Positions 9,579-18,678 of a stretch of 64,000 nucleotides of DNA are shown here, in pieces. The stretch is from Lachnospiraceae bacterium. Lineage in GTDB: Bacteria; Bacillota; Clostridia; Lachnospirales; Lachnospiraceae. The stretch is taken from positions 52,554-116,553 of the forward strand of contig JAJQCZ010000050.1 of assembly GCA_021202465.1 (NCBI GenBank). Reading direction: 5' to 3'. Position numbers and translations under genes: made by a program. The notes below the pieces were generated by a model that saw only the letters and a list, made by a program, of their open reading frames with translations, ran no database searches and had not been told where the DNA came from. The first letter of the stretch is position 1; the number at the start of each line of letters is the position of its first letter.

Positions 9579-10901
9579 CTATTTGAACTCCTTAAGGAAC
9601 TGAACCAGCTCGACGGCCTCACGGGTACCCACGATGACATTCCAGTCAGGCAGCTTCTCCTGCACCTCACCCTTCAGGACTGCGACCTTGCCGGGCAGGA
9701 TCAGGGTACGGTTCTTAATCCTGGAGCCGATGTCCGCCTCCTTGATGAACTTGGCAATCGTGGAGGCGCTGAGCTTCCCGGCCGCCCAGGCCGTCAGCAC
9801 GGAGTAGCCGCCCGCGTCGCTGATGAGCAGGTTCACGGGAACGCCGGAGCGCTCGATCTCGCCGGACACCAGGAAATAGGTCAGAGCGAAATCCACCGTG
9901 ATAACACAGGGAGAGTCCTCGGTCGCCCCGTTCAGCGGATAGATGCCGGGATCGACCTTCATGGGCTTCTGCGGGTCGGTAAAAACGTTCTGCCGCAGAC
10001 CGAACAAAGGCAGCGCCTGTGCGTAGGACATGGACTCCATGACGATGATCGAGCCGTAACGCATGGTGAACAGAGAAGCCAGCGCTGTCTGCATCGCCTG
10101 ATCTCCAGGCGCCAGCGCGGCTGTATTGACAAGCACCGGATAACCGAAGGTCCGGTCCGTATTCTTCACAGCGGCGCGGCGAATCTGCACGGTTTCCGCG
10201 AAAGCTTCTTTGACAGAAGCAGTGGAAGCATTGAGAATCAGGTTCTTATTGCCCATCTTCTCGATCTTTGCGGTCAGATCATACAGAGCATCCAGACCCT
10301 CCGCCTTCACTCCCAGAACCACGCCGTATTTGCCGGCCAGCTCATTCATCTTCTCCACGTTCTCCGCGTTGGCTCCGTTGAGCACGGGCTTCGCGTCCTT
10401 AATGGCTTCCAGAGCGGCCTCGGCGCAGACCGGGCAGTCAACATCCAGGATCACCTGACGTCCGGTGGCCGCCGCCTTCTTCGCCATTTCCACAAACACA
10501 TCGGTGTCGCCGTCATGCTTCACGAAAACGAATTCCGCGTACTCTCTCTCTCCGATGCGCTCGTAATCAACCTTTTTCAGTTCCTCAAATACCTCATCGG
10601 CATTCTCCTGCGTATCAGACACGGAGACCGCATACAGCGTCTTGCTGACGAAGGTCTTCTCGTGACGGTACATCACCGTCTCTCCGCCCATGGACAGATC
10701 GCCCACTTTGATGGTCTTCATGGGCGGCGCCGTGGCCTCAGACAGCTTCGCGATCACATCTGCGCCCATGTAAGGACACTTCTCGATCGGCAGAGCCCCG
10801 GCCGCAACCTTCATGGAGAAAGCCATACAGGTCGGCACACCGCACTCCTTGCAGTTCTTCTTGGGCGACATCTTAAATATATCAATACCTTTTAATGCCA
10901 T
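9579..10901 (-). CDS. acsC: Corrinoid/iron-sulfur protein large subunit
   Basis: 440 aa. The N-terminus carries the [4Fe-4S] motif CKECGVPTCMAF with a fourth Cys in EKCPYMGAD. A TIM barrel and a C-terminal cobamide-binding domain follow (DAGGYSVLTAWAAGKLS region). With AcsD it carries the methyl group from AcsE to acetyl-CoA synthase. Only 21 bp separate it from acsD, and AGGAGG sits upstream of the ATG. Length is typical. Confidence 0.97.
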   Translation of the reverse strand: MALKGIDIFKMSPKKNCKECGVPTCMAFSMKVAAGALPIEKCPYMGADVIAKLSEATAPPMKTIKVGDLSMGGETVMYRHEKTFVSKTLYAVSVSDTQENADEVFEELKKVDYERIGEREYAEFVFVKHDGDTDVFVEMAKKAAATGRQVILDVDCPVCAEAALEAIKDAKPVLNGANAENVEKMNELAGKYGVVLGVKAEGLDALYDLTAKIEKMGNKNLILNASTASVKEAFAETVQIRRAAVKNTDRTFGYPVLVNTAALAPGDQAMQTALASLFTMRYGSIIVMESMSYAQALPLFGLRQNVFTDPQKPMKVDPGIYPLNGATEDSPCVITVDFALTYFLVSGEIERSGVPVNLLISDAGGYSVLTAWAAGKLSASTIAKFIKEADIGSRIKNRTLILPGKVAVLKGEVQEKLPDWNVIVGTREAVELVQFLKEFK

Positions 10902-10922
10902 CTTCTTTTCCCTCCTTCAGAC

Positions 10923-11864
10923 TCACATCAGCTCACGGATCAGCCGGGATACTGTAGCGACAGACTGAGGGTGTCTCAGAATCACGCCGTTGGATCCGGC
11001 CGCCAGAACAGCAGCAGCAGTGGCAACTTCCATATCGATCCCGCGCGTCTCACGGTCTCCCCACTCAGGGATATCCGCTTCCTCGGTCACGGACTCCTTC
11101 ACGCCCCAGGTCTCGGAGGCGACAGGAGTGATGATCGGCATCTGAAGGGTGGTATCATTCTGACCCAGAGCCGCCAGGCGGATACGCTCCAATGTGGAAA
11201 CCACGTACTCGAAGCCGTAACCGGCAGTGGCCGTGCCGGGATTCATAACGATGCTGTCGCCGCTCACACCCAGCTGGGTGATGAGGATGTTCAGCTGCTT
11301 GGCAAGGTTGATGTCTACGGAGGACTCAGCGCCCACCTTCTGGTTGTAGGCCAGACCGGCGGCCGCACCCACACCCTTGTAATTCTCTTCCTTGGCGGCC
11401 AGCACCAGGATGTTCTTCCCGGCCAGCGCCTCGGCGCATTTCTCAAAAAGCTGCGCATCCTTCTCGTTGTTCTTGCAGCCCATGATCACGAGGGGCAGAT
11501 CCACGCTGTCAGCCACTTCCTTCGCGGCGGCCACGCAGTCCTCCACCGGCGTATCCGCGCCGTTGGGATCCGCGCTCTCAAAGCGCAGGCACAGGAAATC
11601 CGCGCCCTCCATGGCAGCAGCCTTCTTCGCCTGCTCCGCCATGGTGTCACATCCGGCATAGAAGGCCTTCAGGCCCTCCGGCGCATCCGCGTACCCGGTA
11701 TCCACGATCTCCACACCCACTTTGGGCGCGTTCTCGATCGGACCGTCAAAGCTGTACAGCGGCATCACGGACTCGCCGCCCAGGACGATCTTCCGGTCAC
11801 CGGTGCCAATCTCGACCGTCTTGATGGCAGCCGAAAACTTCTGAGGTGTTTTCTTGAATGGCAT
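10923..11864 (-). CDS. acsD: Corrinoid/iron-sulfur protein small subunit
   Basis: 313 aa from the chosen start. This TIM-barrel subunit pairs with AcsC and helps hold the corrinoid. Typical stretches include VEIGTGDRKIVLGGESVMPLYSFDG near the N-terminus and the C-terminal AVLAAGSNGVILRHP. The frame is open further upstream to 11900, but AAAGGAG lies 8 nt before the ATG at 11864 (MPFKKTPQKF), so I use that start. It is the first gene of the acsD-C-E-B transcript, with a good promoter about 140 bp upstream. Confidence 0.96.
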   Translation of the reverse strand: MPFKKTPQKFSAAIKTVEIGTGDRKIVLGGESVMPLYSFDGPIENAPKVGVEIVDTGYADAPEGLKAFYAGCDTMAEQAKKAAAMEGADFLCLRFESADPNGADTPVEDCVAAAKEVADSVDLPLVIMGCKNNEKDAQLFEKCAEALAGKNILVLAAKEENYKGVGAAAGLAYNQKVGAESSVDINLAKQLNILITQLGVSGDSIVMNPGTATAGYGFEYVVSTLERIRLAALGQNDTTLQMPIITPVASETWGVKESVTEEADIPEWGDRETRGIDMEVATAAAVLAAGSNGVILRHPQSVATVSRLIRELM

Positions 11865-12006
11865 TTTCATTACTCCTTTACTGCTATACTCTCTATACAT
11901 GAGCGGTTCTGTCCTCAGGGACAGATGCGCGCCGGACTCTTTGGGATCCGCCCGGCACGCCGCCTGTTAAGCTAAATAAAATCTGACATTATAATTTATA
12001 AGTATA

Positions 12007-12035
12007 ATAATACCTCTCCCGCCCGGATTCGTCAA
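12007..12035 (-). promoter_or_regulatory. Promoter of acsD-acsC-acsE-acsB
   Basis: Minus strand -35 TTGACG (12030-12035), 17-bp spacer, -10 TATTAT (12007-12012). It lies in the 213-bp gap between the second acsB and acsD, so the methyl-transfer genes can be expressed apart from the cooS genes. I see no intrinsic terminator between acsB and this promoter, so read-through is possible. Confidence 0.7.
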
Positions 12036-12077
12036 CAAACTGTCAAACAAAAATCCGGACATTTGTGGGAAAACTTC

Positions 12078-14210
12078 TTACATCAGAGGGTCCAGACCCA
12101 GGGCCGGATGTCCGACTCCGGAGAGGAATTCCACCAGAGTCTCGGGATCCTCGGCCACCGTCTCATCACCGATCATGGAGGTGAAGTCCTCGATGCCGTA
12201 GAGCTCTTTCGCCGTCGCGTTGAGCTTGTCCGCCACCTGATCCTTCAGCGCCTTGGGCAGCCACACGATGCGCTGCACGCCGCCCTCAGCCTTCATGAAC
12301 TTCTTAGAGGCGATAAAGTGCTTGCCGTGACCCATGAAGCCGGGCGTCTGCACGCCGCCGCCGGTCATGGAAGCCATCTCGGAGAAGGTCATGCCCAGAG
12401 GGGTCATGCCCGTATGCTCACGGTTCACGATGACCACACCGTTGGAGAAGGGCTCGATGCCGCAGATACATTCAAAGCATCCGCAGGACGTCATCGGATC
12501 CTCCATGATGGAGTACAGGGAAATGTTGTCCAGCGCGCCCTGCGAGTATTTCGCCACGGCTTCGTTGACCGCTTCCCATTTGCCCAGATTCTCGTCGATG
12601 ACGCCGGTCTTCGGCACCACCTGGCAGGGACCGGAGGGATCCAGCTCGTTGGTTGCCTTGGCATCCAGCCACGACACAGCGCCGCACAGGCCCAGCCGCT
12701 CAGGCGTGACGATGCATACATGGGACGGGGAGAAGGCCTGGCACATGATGCAGGTGTAGAACTGATCCACCGTCTCGTCGGTCAGGGAGAGCAGGCGGGC
12801 GTCGCGCTTGTCGAAGACCTCATTGGCCTCCTTCCGCAGCGCCGTCACCTTCTCAGGATCTGTCACCACCGTCACCTGGCACTTATCCACCACCGCGTCA
12901 AATTCGCCCTTCACCTTGGCGTACAGCACCTCGCCCAGATGCTTCGCCCGGAAACCGGCCTCGTAGGCGCTCTTGCTGACACGGATGCGGATCATATCAC
13001 GCTGTCCGGTGTGCATCACGCCCTCAATGCAGTTGATATAGGCATGGAATTTGCGCTCAAACACGGACTCGAAATCGGTCTGCATCTTCTTGCCCGCCAC
13101 CTCGACGATGGTCGCCAGGTTGATCTTTGCACCCACCTCGAACTCGTCAAAGTCAGGCCCGATGAGGGTGATCTTATGATCCTCCACTTCAGGGAGCTCG
13201 CGGGTCCGTACCAGCTCCAGGCAATCCTTCCGGGAGCCGTCGGCCTCGATCTGCATATCGCCGCGGCGGATGATCTCGCCCTCGAAGGCATTGGCATAGT
13301 TCACAGGGATATCCACGTTGGTGACCTTTAGCTTGATGCGGCGGGCCTCCAGAGAGGTCTCCACGAACTTCGTAGTATCGGGCTGCACGATCAGGCTCAT
13401 GGGCACACGCCACATGTCATTGTCATCGTTAGTCACCACGGGGAAACCGTAGGAAATGGCGCCGGCGCCGCAGGCTACGGTCATATCATCCACGGGCTCG
13501 TAAGCATTGACCATGGCGTTGACGCGCTTAAAGGTATATTCGCGGATTCCATCATAGTCGCCGGGCGTGATGGCACCGAAGATCAGCGCCGCCCGCACCG
13601 CCACGGAAATGACATGGGACACCGCCCACAGGTCATAGCCCTCGGGCACCAACCGCACATTGAAGCCGGTCTGTACGCCCATCCGTGTCACCTGATCAAT
13701 GATGCCGCCCACCAGGAACACAAAAATGCTCTTGGTCTGATAGCTCTTCACCGTCGCCACGGCCTCCTCGTCCGAGGGAGCCGATCCGATCAGCACAACG
13801 AATCCGGGGATGTCGCCGGTCACCAGCGGCACGCCGAGCTCACGGACCTCCGCGTCGGTGCAGTGTCCCCACAGGGGCGCATGGTCGTAGGGCGTCTGTC
13901 CATCCACATATTTGCAGGCCTCGATCACCTCGGCGGCACAGGCCGTGCCGATGCCGGAGGTAAAGATGTCATGGGTCTTCTTTTCGCGGGTCATCTGGGA
14001 CTGAATCCAGCCCATGATATTTTTCAGCTCGCCCACGTTGGTAACCTTCTCGCCGGTCATGGCGTAGATGCAGGGCAGGTAGTAAGCGGTATCGGGGAAA
14101 GCGACCGCCGTATCGTCAGAATATCTGGCGCTGACCTCCTCCAGGGACTTCACCGCTCTCTCAACCATCTCATCCGAGCCTTTAAAAACTCTTTCAAATA
14201 ATGTTGCCAC
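12078..14210 (-). CDS. acsB: Acetyl-CoA synthase, catalytic subunit (copy 2)
   Basis: 710 aa, full length. It is clearly a paralogue of the acsB at 6480-8606. By eye the C-terminal A-cluster half is much more conserved than the N-terminal half, which contacts CODH in known ACS enzymes. All A-cluster motifs are kept (CIMCQAF, CIVTPERLGLCGAVSW, CGCFECICG), so it should be active. It is the last gene of the 75-aa-cooC-cooS-cooC-acsB group, so it is probably the isoform made together with CO dehydrogenase. Copy 1 is made with AcsE and AcsCD. Confidence 0.97.
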   Translation of the reverse strand: MATLFERVFKGSDEMVERAVKSLEEVSARYSDDTAVAFPDTAYYLPCIYAMTGEKVTNVGELKNIMGWIQSQMTREKKTHDIFTSGIGTACAAEVIEACKYVDGQTPYDHAPLWGHCTDAEVRELGVPLVTGDIPGFVVLIGSAPSDEEAVATVKSYQTKSIFVFLVGGIIDQVTRMGVQTGFNVRLVPEGYDLWAVSHVISVAVRAALIFGAITPGDYDGIREYTFKRVNAMVNAYEPVDDMTVACGAGAISYGFPVVTNDDNDMWRVPMSLIVQPDTTKFVETSLEARRIKLKVTNVDIPVNYANAFEGEIIRRGDMQIEADGSRKDCLELVRTRELPEVEDHKITLIGPDFDEFEVGAKINLATIVEVAGKKMQTDFESVFERKFHAYINCIEGVMHTGQRDMIRIRVSKSAYEAGFRAKHLGEVLYAKVKGEFDAVVDKCQVTVVTDPEKVTALRKEANEVFDKRDARLLSLTDETVDQFYTCIMCQAFSPSHVCIVTPERLGLCGAVSWLDAKATNELDPSGPCQVVPKTGVIDENLGKWEAVNEAVAKYSQGALDNISLYSIMEDPMTSCGCFECICGIEPFSNGVVIVNREHTGMTPLGMTFSEMASMTGGGVQTPGFMGHGKHFIASKKFMKAEGGVQRIVWLPKALKDQVADKLNATAKELYGIEDFTSMIGDETVAEDPETLVEFLSGVGHPALGLDPLM

Positions 14211-14279
14211 GTTTGTCCTCCAAATGTCTACTTCGTTCTATCGTCTCTATGTTCAGAAATATTTTCTTATACGTCACCG

Positions 14280-15047
14280 TCAGGCTTCCAGCTTCGCCTT
14301 GATGGCCCGGATCTCCTCCACGGCCTCCTCATCGTAGTCGTACGGAGATTCTCCCTGGCGATCGGCATCGATGACGCGGCTGCTGTAATGCACGAAGCCC
14401 AGCAGATCCTCCGCGGGAATCCGGCTGCGGACATACTCTTCGTCCTCCGCCGAGCGCACCTTGTTGGCCACCACGCGCACCTGTTTCACGCCCAGATCTG
14501 TGGCCAGCTCCTTCACCCGCTTATAGGTCTGAATGCTGCGGGCGCCGGGCTCGATCACCACGACAAACTGGTCCATATTGGAAGCGGTCCCCCGCCCCAG
14601 ATGCTCCAGACCGGCCTCCATATCCATGACGACCACATCGTCATCCTGCACCGTCAGATGGGACAGCAGCCGCTTCAGCAGGACATGCTCCGGGCAGACG
14701 CAGCCGGCCCCGGCTATATCCACAGTGCCCATAACCAGCAACTTCACGCCGTTGCAGGTCTTCGCGAAACGGTCCGGGATATCGTCCACCCGGGGCGTCA
14801 TCTTGAAATACCGGACGATGCCGGAATCATCCACACCGGTCCGTTCCTTCACCAAATCCTTCATCCGCGAGACCGGCGTGATGTCCGCCAGTTCCTCCTC
14901 CGGAAATCCCAGCGCCAGGCCCAGATTGGCATCCGGATCCACATCCGCGGCCAGAACCGTCCGTCCCTCGTCCGCGTAAAGTCTTGACAGAATGGCGGCG
15001 AAGGTGGTCTTTCCCACCCCGCCTTTACCGGTTACTGCTACTTTCAT
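14280..15047 (-). CDS. cooC: CooC/AcsF-family nickel-insertion ATPase
   Basis: 255 aa SIMIBI-class P-loop ATPase. It has the deviant Walker A GKGGVGKTT at residues 7-15, VDPDANLGLALG (switch I), GAGCVCPEH giving the CxC metal site at the dimer interface, and DMEAGLEHLGRG. CooC-type proteins use ATP to load nickel into the C-cluster of CODH; AcsF-type members serve acetyl-CoA synthase. Lying between cooS and acsB it could serve either. It is one of two cooC paralogues in the cluster. Confidence 0.92.
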   Translation of the reverse strand: MKVAVTGKGGVGKTTFAAILSRLYADEGRTVLAADVDPDANLGLALGFPEEELADITPVSRMKDLVKERTGVDDSGIVRYFKMTPRVDDIPDRFAKTCNGVKLLVMGTVDIAGAGCVCPEHVLLKRLLSHLTVQDDDVVVMDMEAGLEHLGRGTASNMDQFVVVIEPGARSIQTYKRVKELATDLGVKQVRVVANKVRSAEDEEYVRSRIPAEDLLGFVHYSSRVIDADRQGESPYDYDEEAVEEIRAIKAKLEA

Positions 15048-15065
15048 TGCCAGACCTCCCCGCTC

Positions 15066-16958
15066 TTAGATCCCAAGTGCGGTTCTCTTGGCCTCGATGC
15101 CCTCGATAATCGAATCGCCCAGCTTGTCGACATCCAGCTCCACGTGGTAGCAGGCGCCGACCCAGTCCTTCAGGCCGCCCTGCAGCAGGCCATCCACCTT
15201 ACTGGAGCCCTTCGTCTGCGGATAAACACCCAGATATGTATCCAGACCGGTCGCCACAACGTAGTTACCGATGGAAACCGCTTTCTCCGACATCCACTCC
15301 GGTGCGCAGCCCACGACCGGCATCTTGTTGATATCCCAGCCGGAATCCTTCGACATATTGGCGACAAGAACCATCATACGGCTGATATCCACGCAGGAAC
15401 CCATATGCAGCACGGGCGGGATGTCCGCCAGCTCACAGACTCTCCGCAGACCGTCGCCACAGAATTTCTTCGCTTCCTTGCTCATCAGGCCGGCCTTGGC
15501 CGCTGCCTGCGCCGAACAGCCGGAAAGCACCAGCACGATATCGTTGGCCAGCAGCTTCTTCATCAGCTCGATATGCGCATAATCATGGCGGACCTTGGGG
15601 TTATTGCATCCCACCATGGCCACCGCGCCCCGGATAACACCGGAATTGATGCACTCGATCAGCGGCCTGGTCGAACCGGTCTCATCCACAAAGCTGTTCG
15701 TAACCGTATCCAGCGTCTTGACGATGCTCTCATAGGAATAGCCCACCGTGGCCTTCTGCTTCATCTTCGGGATATAGACCAGATCCTTCTTACGGTTGGG
15801 GAAATTCTCCACGGCCATCCGCACGATCTTCTCCGCATTCTCCCCGGCATTTTCCGAATTAAAATGAATGAAATCAGAGTCAGGCATGCGGGCGATCTCG
15901 GACGTCGTAATAAACTTGGTATGGAAGCATTTGCTCAGCGGTCCCAGCGCAGGGAAGATACACTGCACGTCTACTACGATGGCCTCACAGGCGCCGGTCA
16001 GCACCACATTTTCCTGGGAAAGGAAGTTTCCGGCCATGGGAATCCCATGACGCATGGCCACTTCATTGGAAGTACAGCAGACACCGGCGATGTTGATGCC
16101 CTTCGCGCCCACGGACTTCGCCAGCGCGATCATTTCCGGTTTCTCGGAGTACTCCACGATCATCTCCGACAGGGACGGATCATGACCATGAACAATAATA
16201 TTCACCATATCCTCTTCCATAACGCCCAGGTTCGCTTCCGTATCCTGCGGCATCGGAGTACCGAACATCACATCAGAGAACTCCGTTCCCATCATGGAAC
16301 CGCCCCAGCCGTCGCTGAGTCCGCAGCGCAGGCTCTGACGCACCAGCGCCTCCGGCTCGGAGGAACATCCCATATGCGTCATATGCATGGCGCAGGACAC
16401 CTCCCGGTCGATGGCGCGGGGTTCGATATTTTCCCGCTTCCAGATCTCCTGGGTCTTCTCCGGCGCCCTCTTCAGGAAACGCTGCGTTCCGAAGGGTTTA
16501 CCGTACTCCATCAGGCCGGTCTCCGCCACCTCATGGGCAATGTCATAAATATCCCGGTTCTCCGTAGGGATATCCCACTCCGCGGCGATCTTTTTCAGTT
16601 TCTCCGGATCCTTCACCTTGTAGTTGCCGTCCTCGCTGGTCAGATACAGCGTGTGGCAGATCTCGCGGCCGTGATCCGAATGCGTGGCCGCGCCGCCCGC
16701 TGTGAAGCGCAGGAAATTCCGGCCTACGATTCCGTGTACATCGCAGCCGCAGATACCGCGGGGCGCCTTGGGCGTGATCCGGCAGGGTCCCATGGTGCAG
16801 ATCCGACAGCAGGTTCCTTCCTCGCCGAACTTACAGTGGCTGCCCTGATTCTTGGCACGCTGCTGCCAGGAATCCGCCCCCACCTTCTGACCGGTCTCCA
16901 GAAGTTTCGCTGTCTCCGCTTCCATTTCTTCGAGTGTTGTCAGCATGAACTCTTCCAT
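15066..16958 (-). CDS. cooS: Anaerobic carbon monoxide dehydrogenase, catalytic subunit
   Basis: 630 aa Ni-Fe CODH (the acsA gene of acetogens). It reduces CO2 to CO for acetyl-CoA synthase or oxidises CO. The N-terminal cysteine run CKFGEEGTCCRICTMGPC plus GICGCD supplies the B- and D-clusters. C-cluster residues lie in the conserved core (HGHDPSLSE, GVCCTSNE, GCNNPK, SGCSAQAAAKAG, GSCVDISR). AGGAGG is 5 nt before the ATG at 16958. It is flanked by the two cooC genes. Confidence 0.97.
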   Translation of the reverse strand: MEEFMLTTLEEMEAETAKLLETGQKVGADSWQQRAKNQGSHCKFGEEGTCCRICTMGPCRITPKAPRGICGCDVHGIVGRNFLRFTAGGAATHSDHGREICHTLYLTSEDGNYKVKDPEKLKKIAAEWDIPTENRDIYDIAHEVAETGLMEYGKPFGTQRFLKRAPEKTQEIWKRENIEPRAIDREVSCAMHMTHMGCSSEPEALVRQSLRCGLSDGWGGSMMGTEFSDVMFGTPMPQDTEANLGVMEEDMVNIIVHGHDPSLSEMIVEYSEKPEMIALAKSVGAKGINIAGVCCTSNEVAMRHGIPMAGNFLSQENVVLTGACEAIVVDVQCIFPALGPLSKCFHTKFITTSEIARMPDSDFIHFNSENAGENAEKIVRMAVENFPNRKKDLVYIPKMKQKATVGYSYESIVKTLDTVTNSFVDETGSTRPLIECINSGVIRGAVAMVGCNNPKVRHDYAHIELMKKLLANDIVLVLSGCSAQAAAKAGLMSKEAKKFCGDGLRRVCELADIPPVLHMGSCVDISRMMVLVANMSKDSGWDINKMPVVGCAPEWMSEKAVSIGNYVVATGLDTYLGVYPQTKGSSKVDGLLQGGLKDWVGACYHVELDVDKLGDSIIEGIEAKRTALGI

Positions 16959-17002
16959 ACGTCCTCCTATTACCTCTATACTCTCTTTATCTCAGGAACT
17001 AT

Positions 17003-17032
17003 GGGAAACGGCAAACAAATCTGCCGTTTCCC
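17003..17032 (-). other. Intercistronic hairpin between cooC and cooS
   Basis: Perfect 11-bp stem (17003-17013 with 17022-17032) and 8-nt loop, just downstream of the 256-aa cooC stop. No U-tract follows, so it is more likely an mRNA stability or processing element than a terminator. Confidence 0.5.
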
Positions 17033-17041
17033 ATAAACCTT

Positions 17042-17812
17042 TTACAGATTTAATTGATCCAGCAGTTTTGTCAGTTCCCGCCGTACCGACGCATCGTCCG
17101 GGATCTGTACGGTCGGTTTTCCGGCACAATCATACTCGTACACCATCTCATCCTGAGGCAGAACGCCCAGCAGGTCCAGTCCCTGCCGTTCAATCTCTTC
17201 GAGGATACCGGGGTTCAGCTCCCCGGCCGGCGCCCGGTTGACGATGAGTTTGATGTCCTTCACATCCATCTGCACTTCCTTCGCCAGCTTCGCGATCCGT
17301 CCCACCGCCTGGATCCCGCGGCGCGAACAGTCGCTGACCAGAATAAACAGATCCACCTTCGGGAGAATCCCGCGGCTGATGTGCTCCATCCCCGCTTCAT
17401 TGTCCACCACCATGTAGGTATAGTTGCCCACGAGCTTGGCCACCTCATGCTGCAGAAGACCGTTGACATAGCAATAACATCCTGCGCCCTGGGTTCTCCC
17501 CATGACCAGCATGTCATAGTCGTCCTCCTCAATGAGAGCGGAACTGAATTTGAAATTCATGTAGTCCTGCTTGGACATCGACGGAGGAATCGGATTCACC
17601 GACGCCGTCTCAGCCCGGGCGACCTCCTCGCGGATGTCTCCCAGCGTCATCTCCACCTCGACGCCCAGCACCTCGTTCAGATTGGAGTTGGCGTCGGCGT
17701 CCACCGCAAGAATCGGCCCCGCCTTCTTCCTGCACAGATAATCAATCAGGAAGCCGCAGGTCGTTGTCTTCCCTACGCCTCCCTTGCCGGCTACCGCAAT
17801 GGTATAAGCCAT
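17042..17812 (-). CDS. cooC: CooC-family nickel-insertion ATPase (second copy)
   Basis: 256 aa. Walker A GKGGVGKTTT at residues 9-18, switch I VDADANSNLNEVLG, CxC metal site in GAGCYCYVNG, and DNEAGMEHISRGI. This is the classical CooC pattern for ATP-driven nickel delivery to the CODH C-cluster. It lies directly upstream of cooS in the same direction with an 83-bp gap holding a hairpin. It differs substantially from the 255-aa paralogue on the other side of cooS, which suggests one serves CODH and the other ACS. That division is inferred. Confidence 0.93.
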   Translation of the reverse strand: MAYTIAVAGKGGVGKTTTCGFLIDYLCRKKAGPILAVDADANSNLNEVLGVEVEMTLGDIREEVARAETASVNPIPPSMSKQDYMNFKFSSALIEEDDYDMLVMGRTQGAGCYCYVNGLLQHEVAKLVGNYTYMVVDNEAGMEHISRGILPKVDLFILVSDCSRRGIQAVGRIAKLAKEVQMDVKDIKLIVNRAPAGELNPGILEEIERQGLDLLGVLPQDEMVYEYDCAGKPTVQIPDDASVRRELTKLLDQLNL

Positions 17813-17936
17813 AGTTTAAATCCCTCCTACTTGTTAAACTTCTATCTTGATCGATACGTTTTTGTCAAAGTCTCCTGCACGCTCCCGTGCCTGGATCTGA
17901 CACCGGAACATTTCGCTCTGCCGGAGACTTCGAAGT

Positions 17937-18164
17937 TCAGATTTCCGAGAAGGTGAATCGCTGCCGCAGCCCGGCCACCTCCACCTCATACTGTATCACA
18001 CCGTCGGGAGAAACGCTTTTTTCGATCTGCGCCTGCTTCTCCTGAAAAAGAGAGCGGATATAGGCATCCGTATCATCCAGGGTCTTCTCCTCGAAAAAGA
18101 CATCCCGCATCTGATTGTTAGCGCACTCATTAAAGATCTCACGAACCATCTCGTACTCTTTCAC
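17937..18164 (-). CDS. Small acidic protein upstream of cooC
   Basis: 75 aa, predicted helical then beta, no cysteines beyond one and no signal peptide. I do not recognise a family. The start is GTG, supported by GGAGGGG seven nt upstream, and a promoter lies about 85 bp further up. It appears to be the first gene of the cooC-cooS-cooC-acsB transcript, so it may be an accessory or regulatory factor. Function is not known from sequence. Confidence 0.65.
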   Translation of the reverse strand: MKEYEMVREIFNECANNQMRDVFFEEKTLDDTDAYIRSLFQEKQAQIEKSVSPDGVIQYEVEVAGLRQRFTFSEI

Positions 18165-18246
18165 AGGATCCCCTCCCCCCGATTCGTGACTTTCCGTTTT
18201 TGACTGATACCATGGATTGCTCCACGCTGAGCACTTTCCGCCCCTA

Positions 18247-18275
18247 ATAATATCAGTTTCCTACATTTTTATCAA
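18247..18275 (-). promoter_or_regulatory. Promoter of the cooC-cooS-cooC-acsB operon
   Basis: Minus strand -35 TTGATA (18270-18275), 17-bp spacer, -10 TATTAT (18247-18252). The -35 box begins within 2 bp of the T-tract of the cooT terminator. Expected start is near 18240. Confidence 0.65.
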
Positions 18276-18276
18276 T

Positions 18277-18307
18277 AAAAAACGGCTTCCCCCGAAGGAA
18301 AAACCGT
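18277..18307 (-). terminator. Terminator after cooT
   Basis: Interrupted hairpin (ACGG with CCGT, TTCC with GGAA) followed on the minus strand by TTTTTTATTG. It separates cooT from the downstream cooS operon. Confidence 0.65.
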
Positions 18308-18358
18308 CTTTTCATACAATTTGTCAGTTATACGACTCCGTTCTGTCGTCCGATCGCC

Positions 18359-18547
18359 TTACGCGCACCGGATCACAACGACGTTCTTCACCAGATCCAC
18401 GGTGCTCAGCTCGCCGTCCACTTCGATCTCCTCGCCCAAAATGTCTGTCAATACGACTTTTTTGTCTCGAAAACCGATGGTGCTGACGAATTTGCACACC
18501 AGATTCTCCGGTGTCTGCGTGTTTTTATACGCGGCAGCCAGACACAT
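18359..18547 (-). CDS. cooT: CooT-family nickel-binding protein
   Basis: 62 aa. It starts MCLAAAY; a Cys directly after the initiator Met is the hallmark of CooT, a small Ni(II)-binding protein tied to CODH maturation (it falls in the Pfam family named RNA_bind_2). The rest is a small beta-barrel-like sequence ending in VVVIRCA. AGGAGGCGAGGAAC precedes the ATG. Its place upstream of the cooC/cooS genes supports a nickel-supply role. Confidence 0.85.
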   Translation of the reverse strand: MCLAAAYKNTQTPENLVCKFVSTIGFRDKKVVLTDILGEEIEVDGELSTVDLVKNVVVIRCA

Positions 18548-18678
18548 GTTCCTCGCCTCCTGTCCAAGAATTTTACTCCTGACACTTTGCAGGATAAAAG
18601 CAATTTTTTAATCACACAGCTCCATAAATTTACGCTGCGGACAGTGCTCTGAATAAAAGCTGACCGTTCCGCAGGAGA

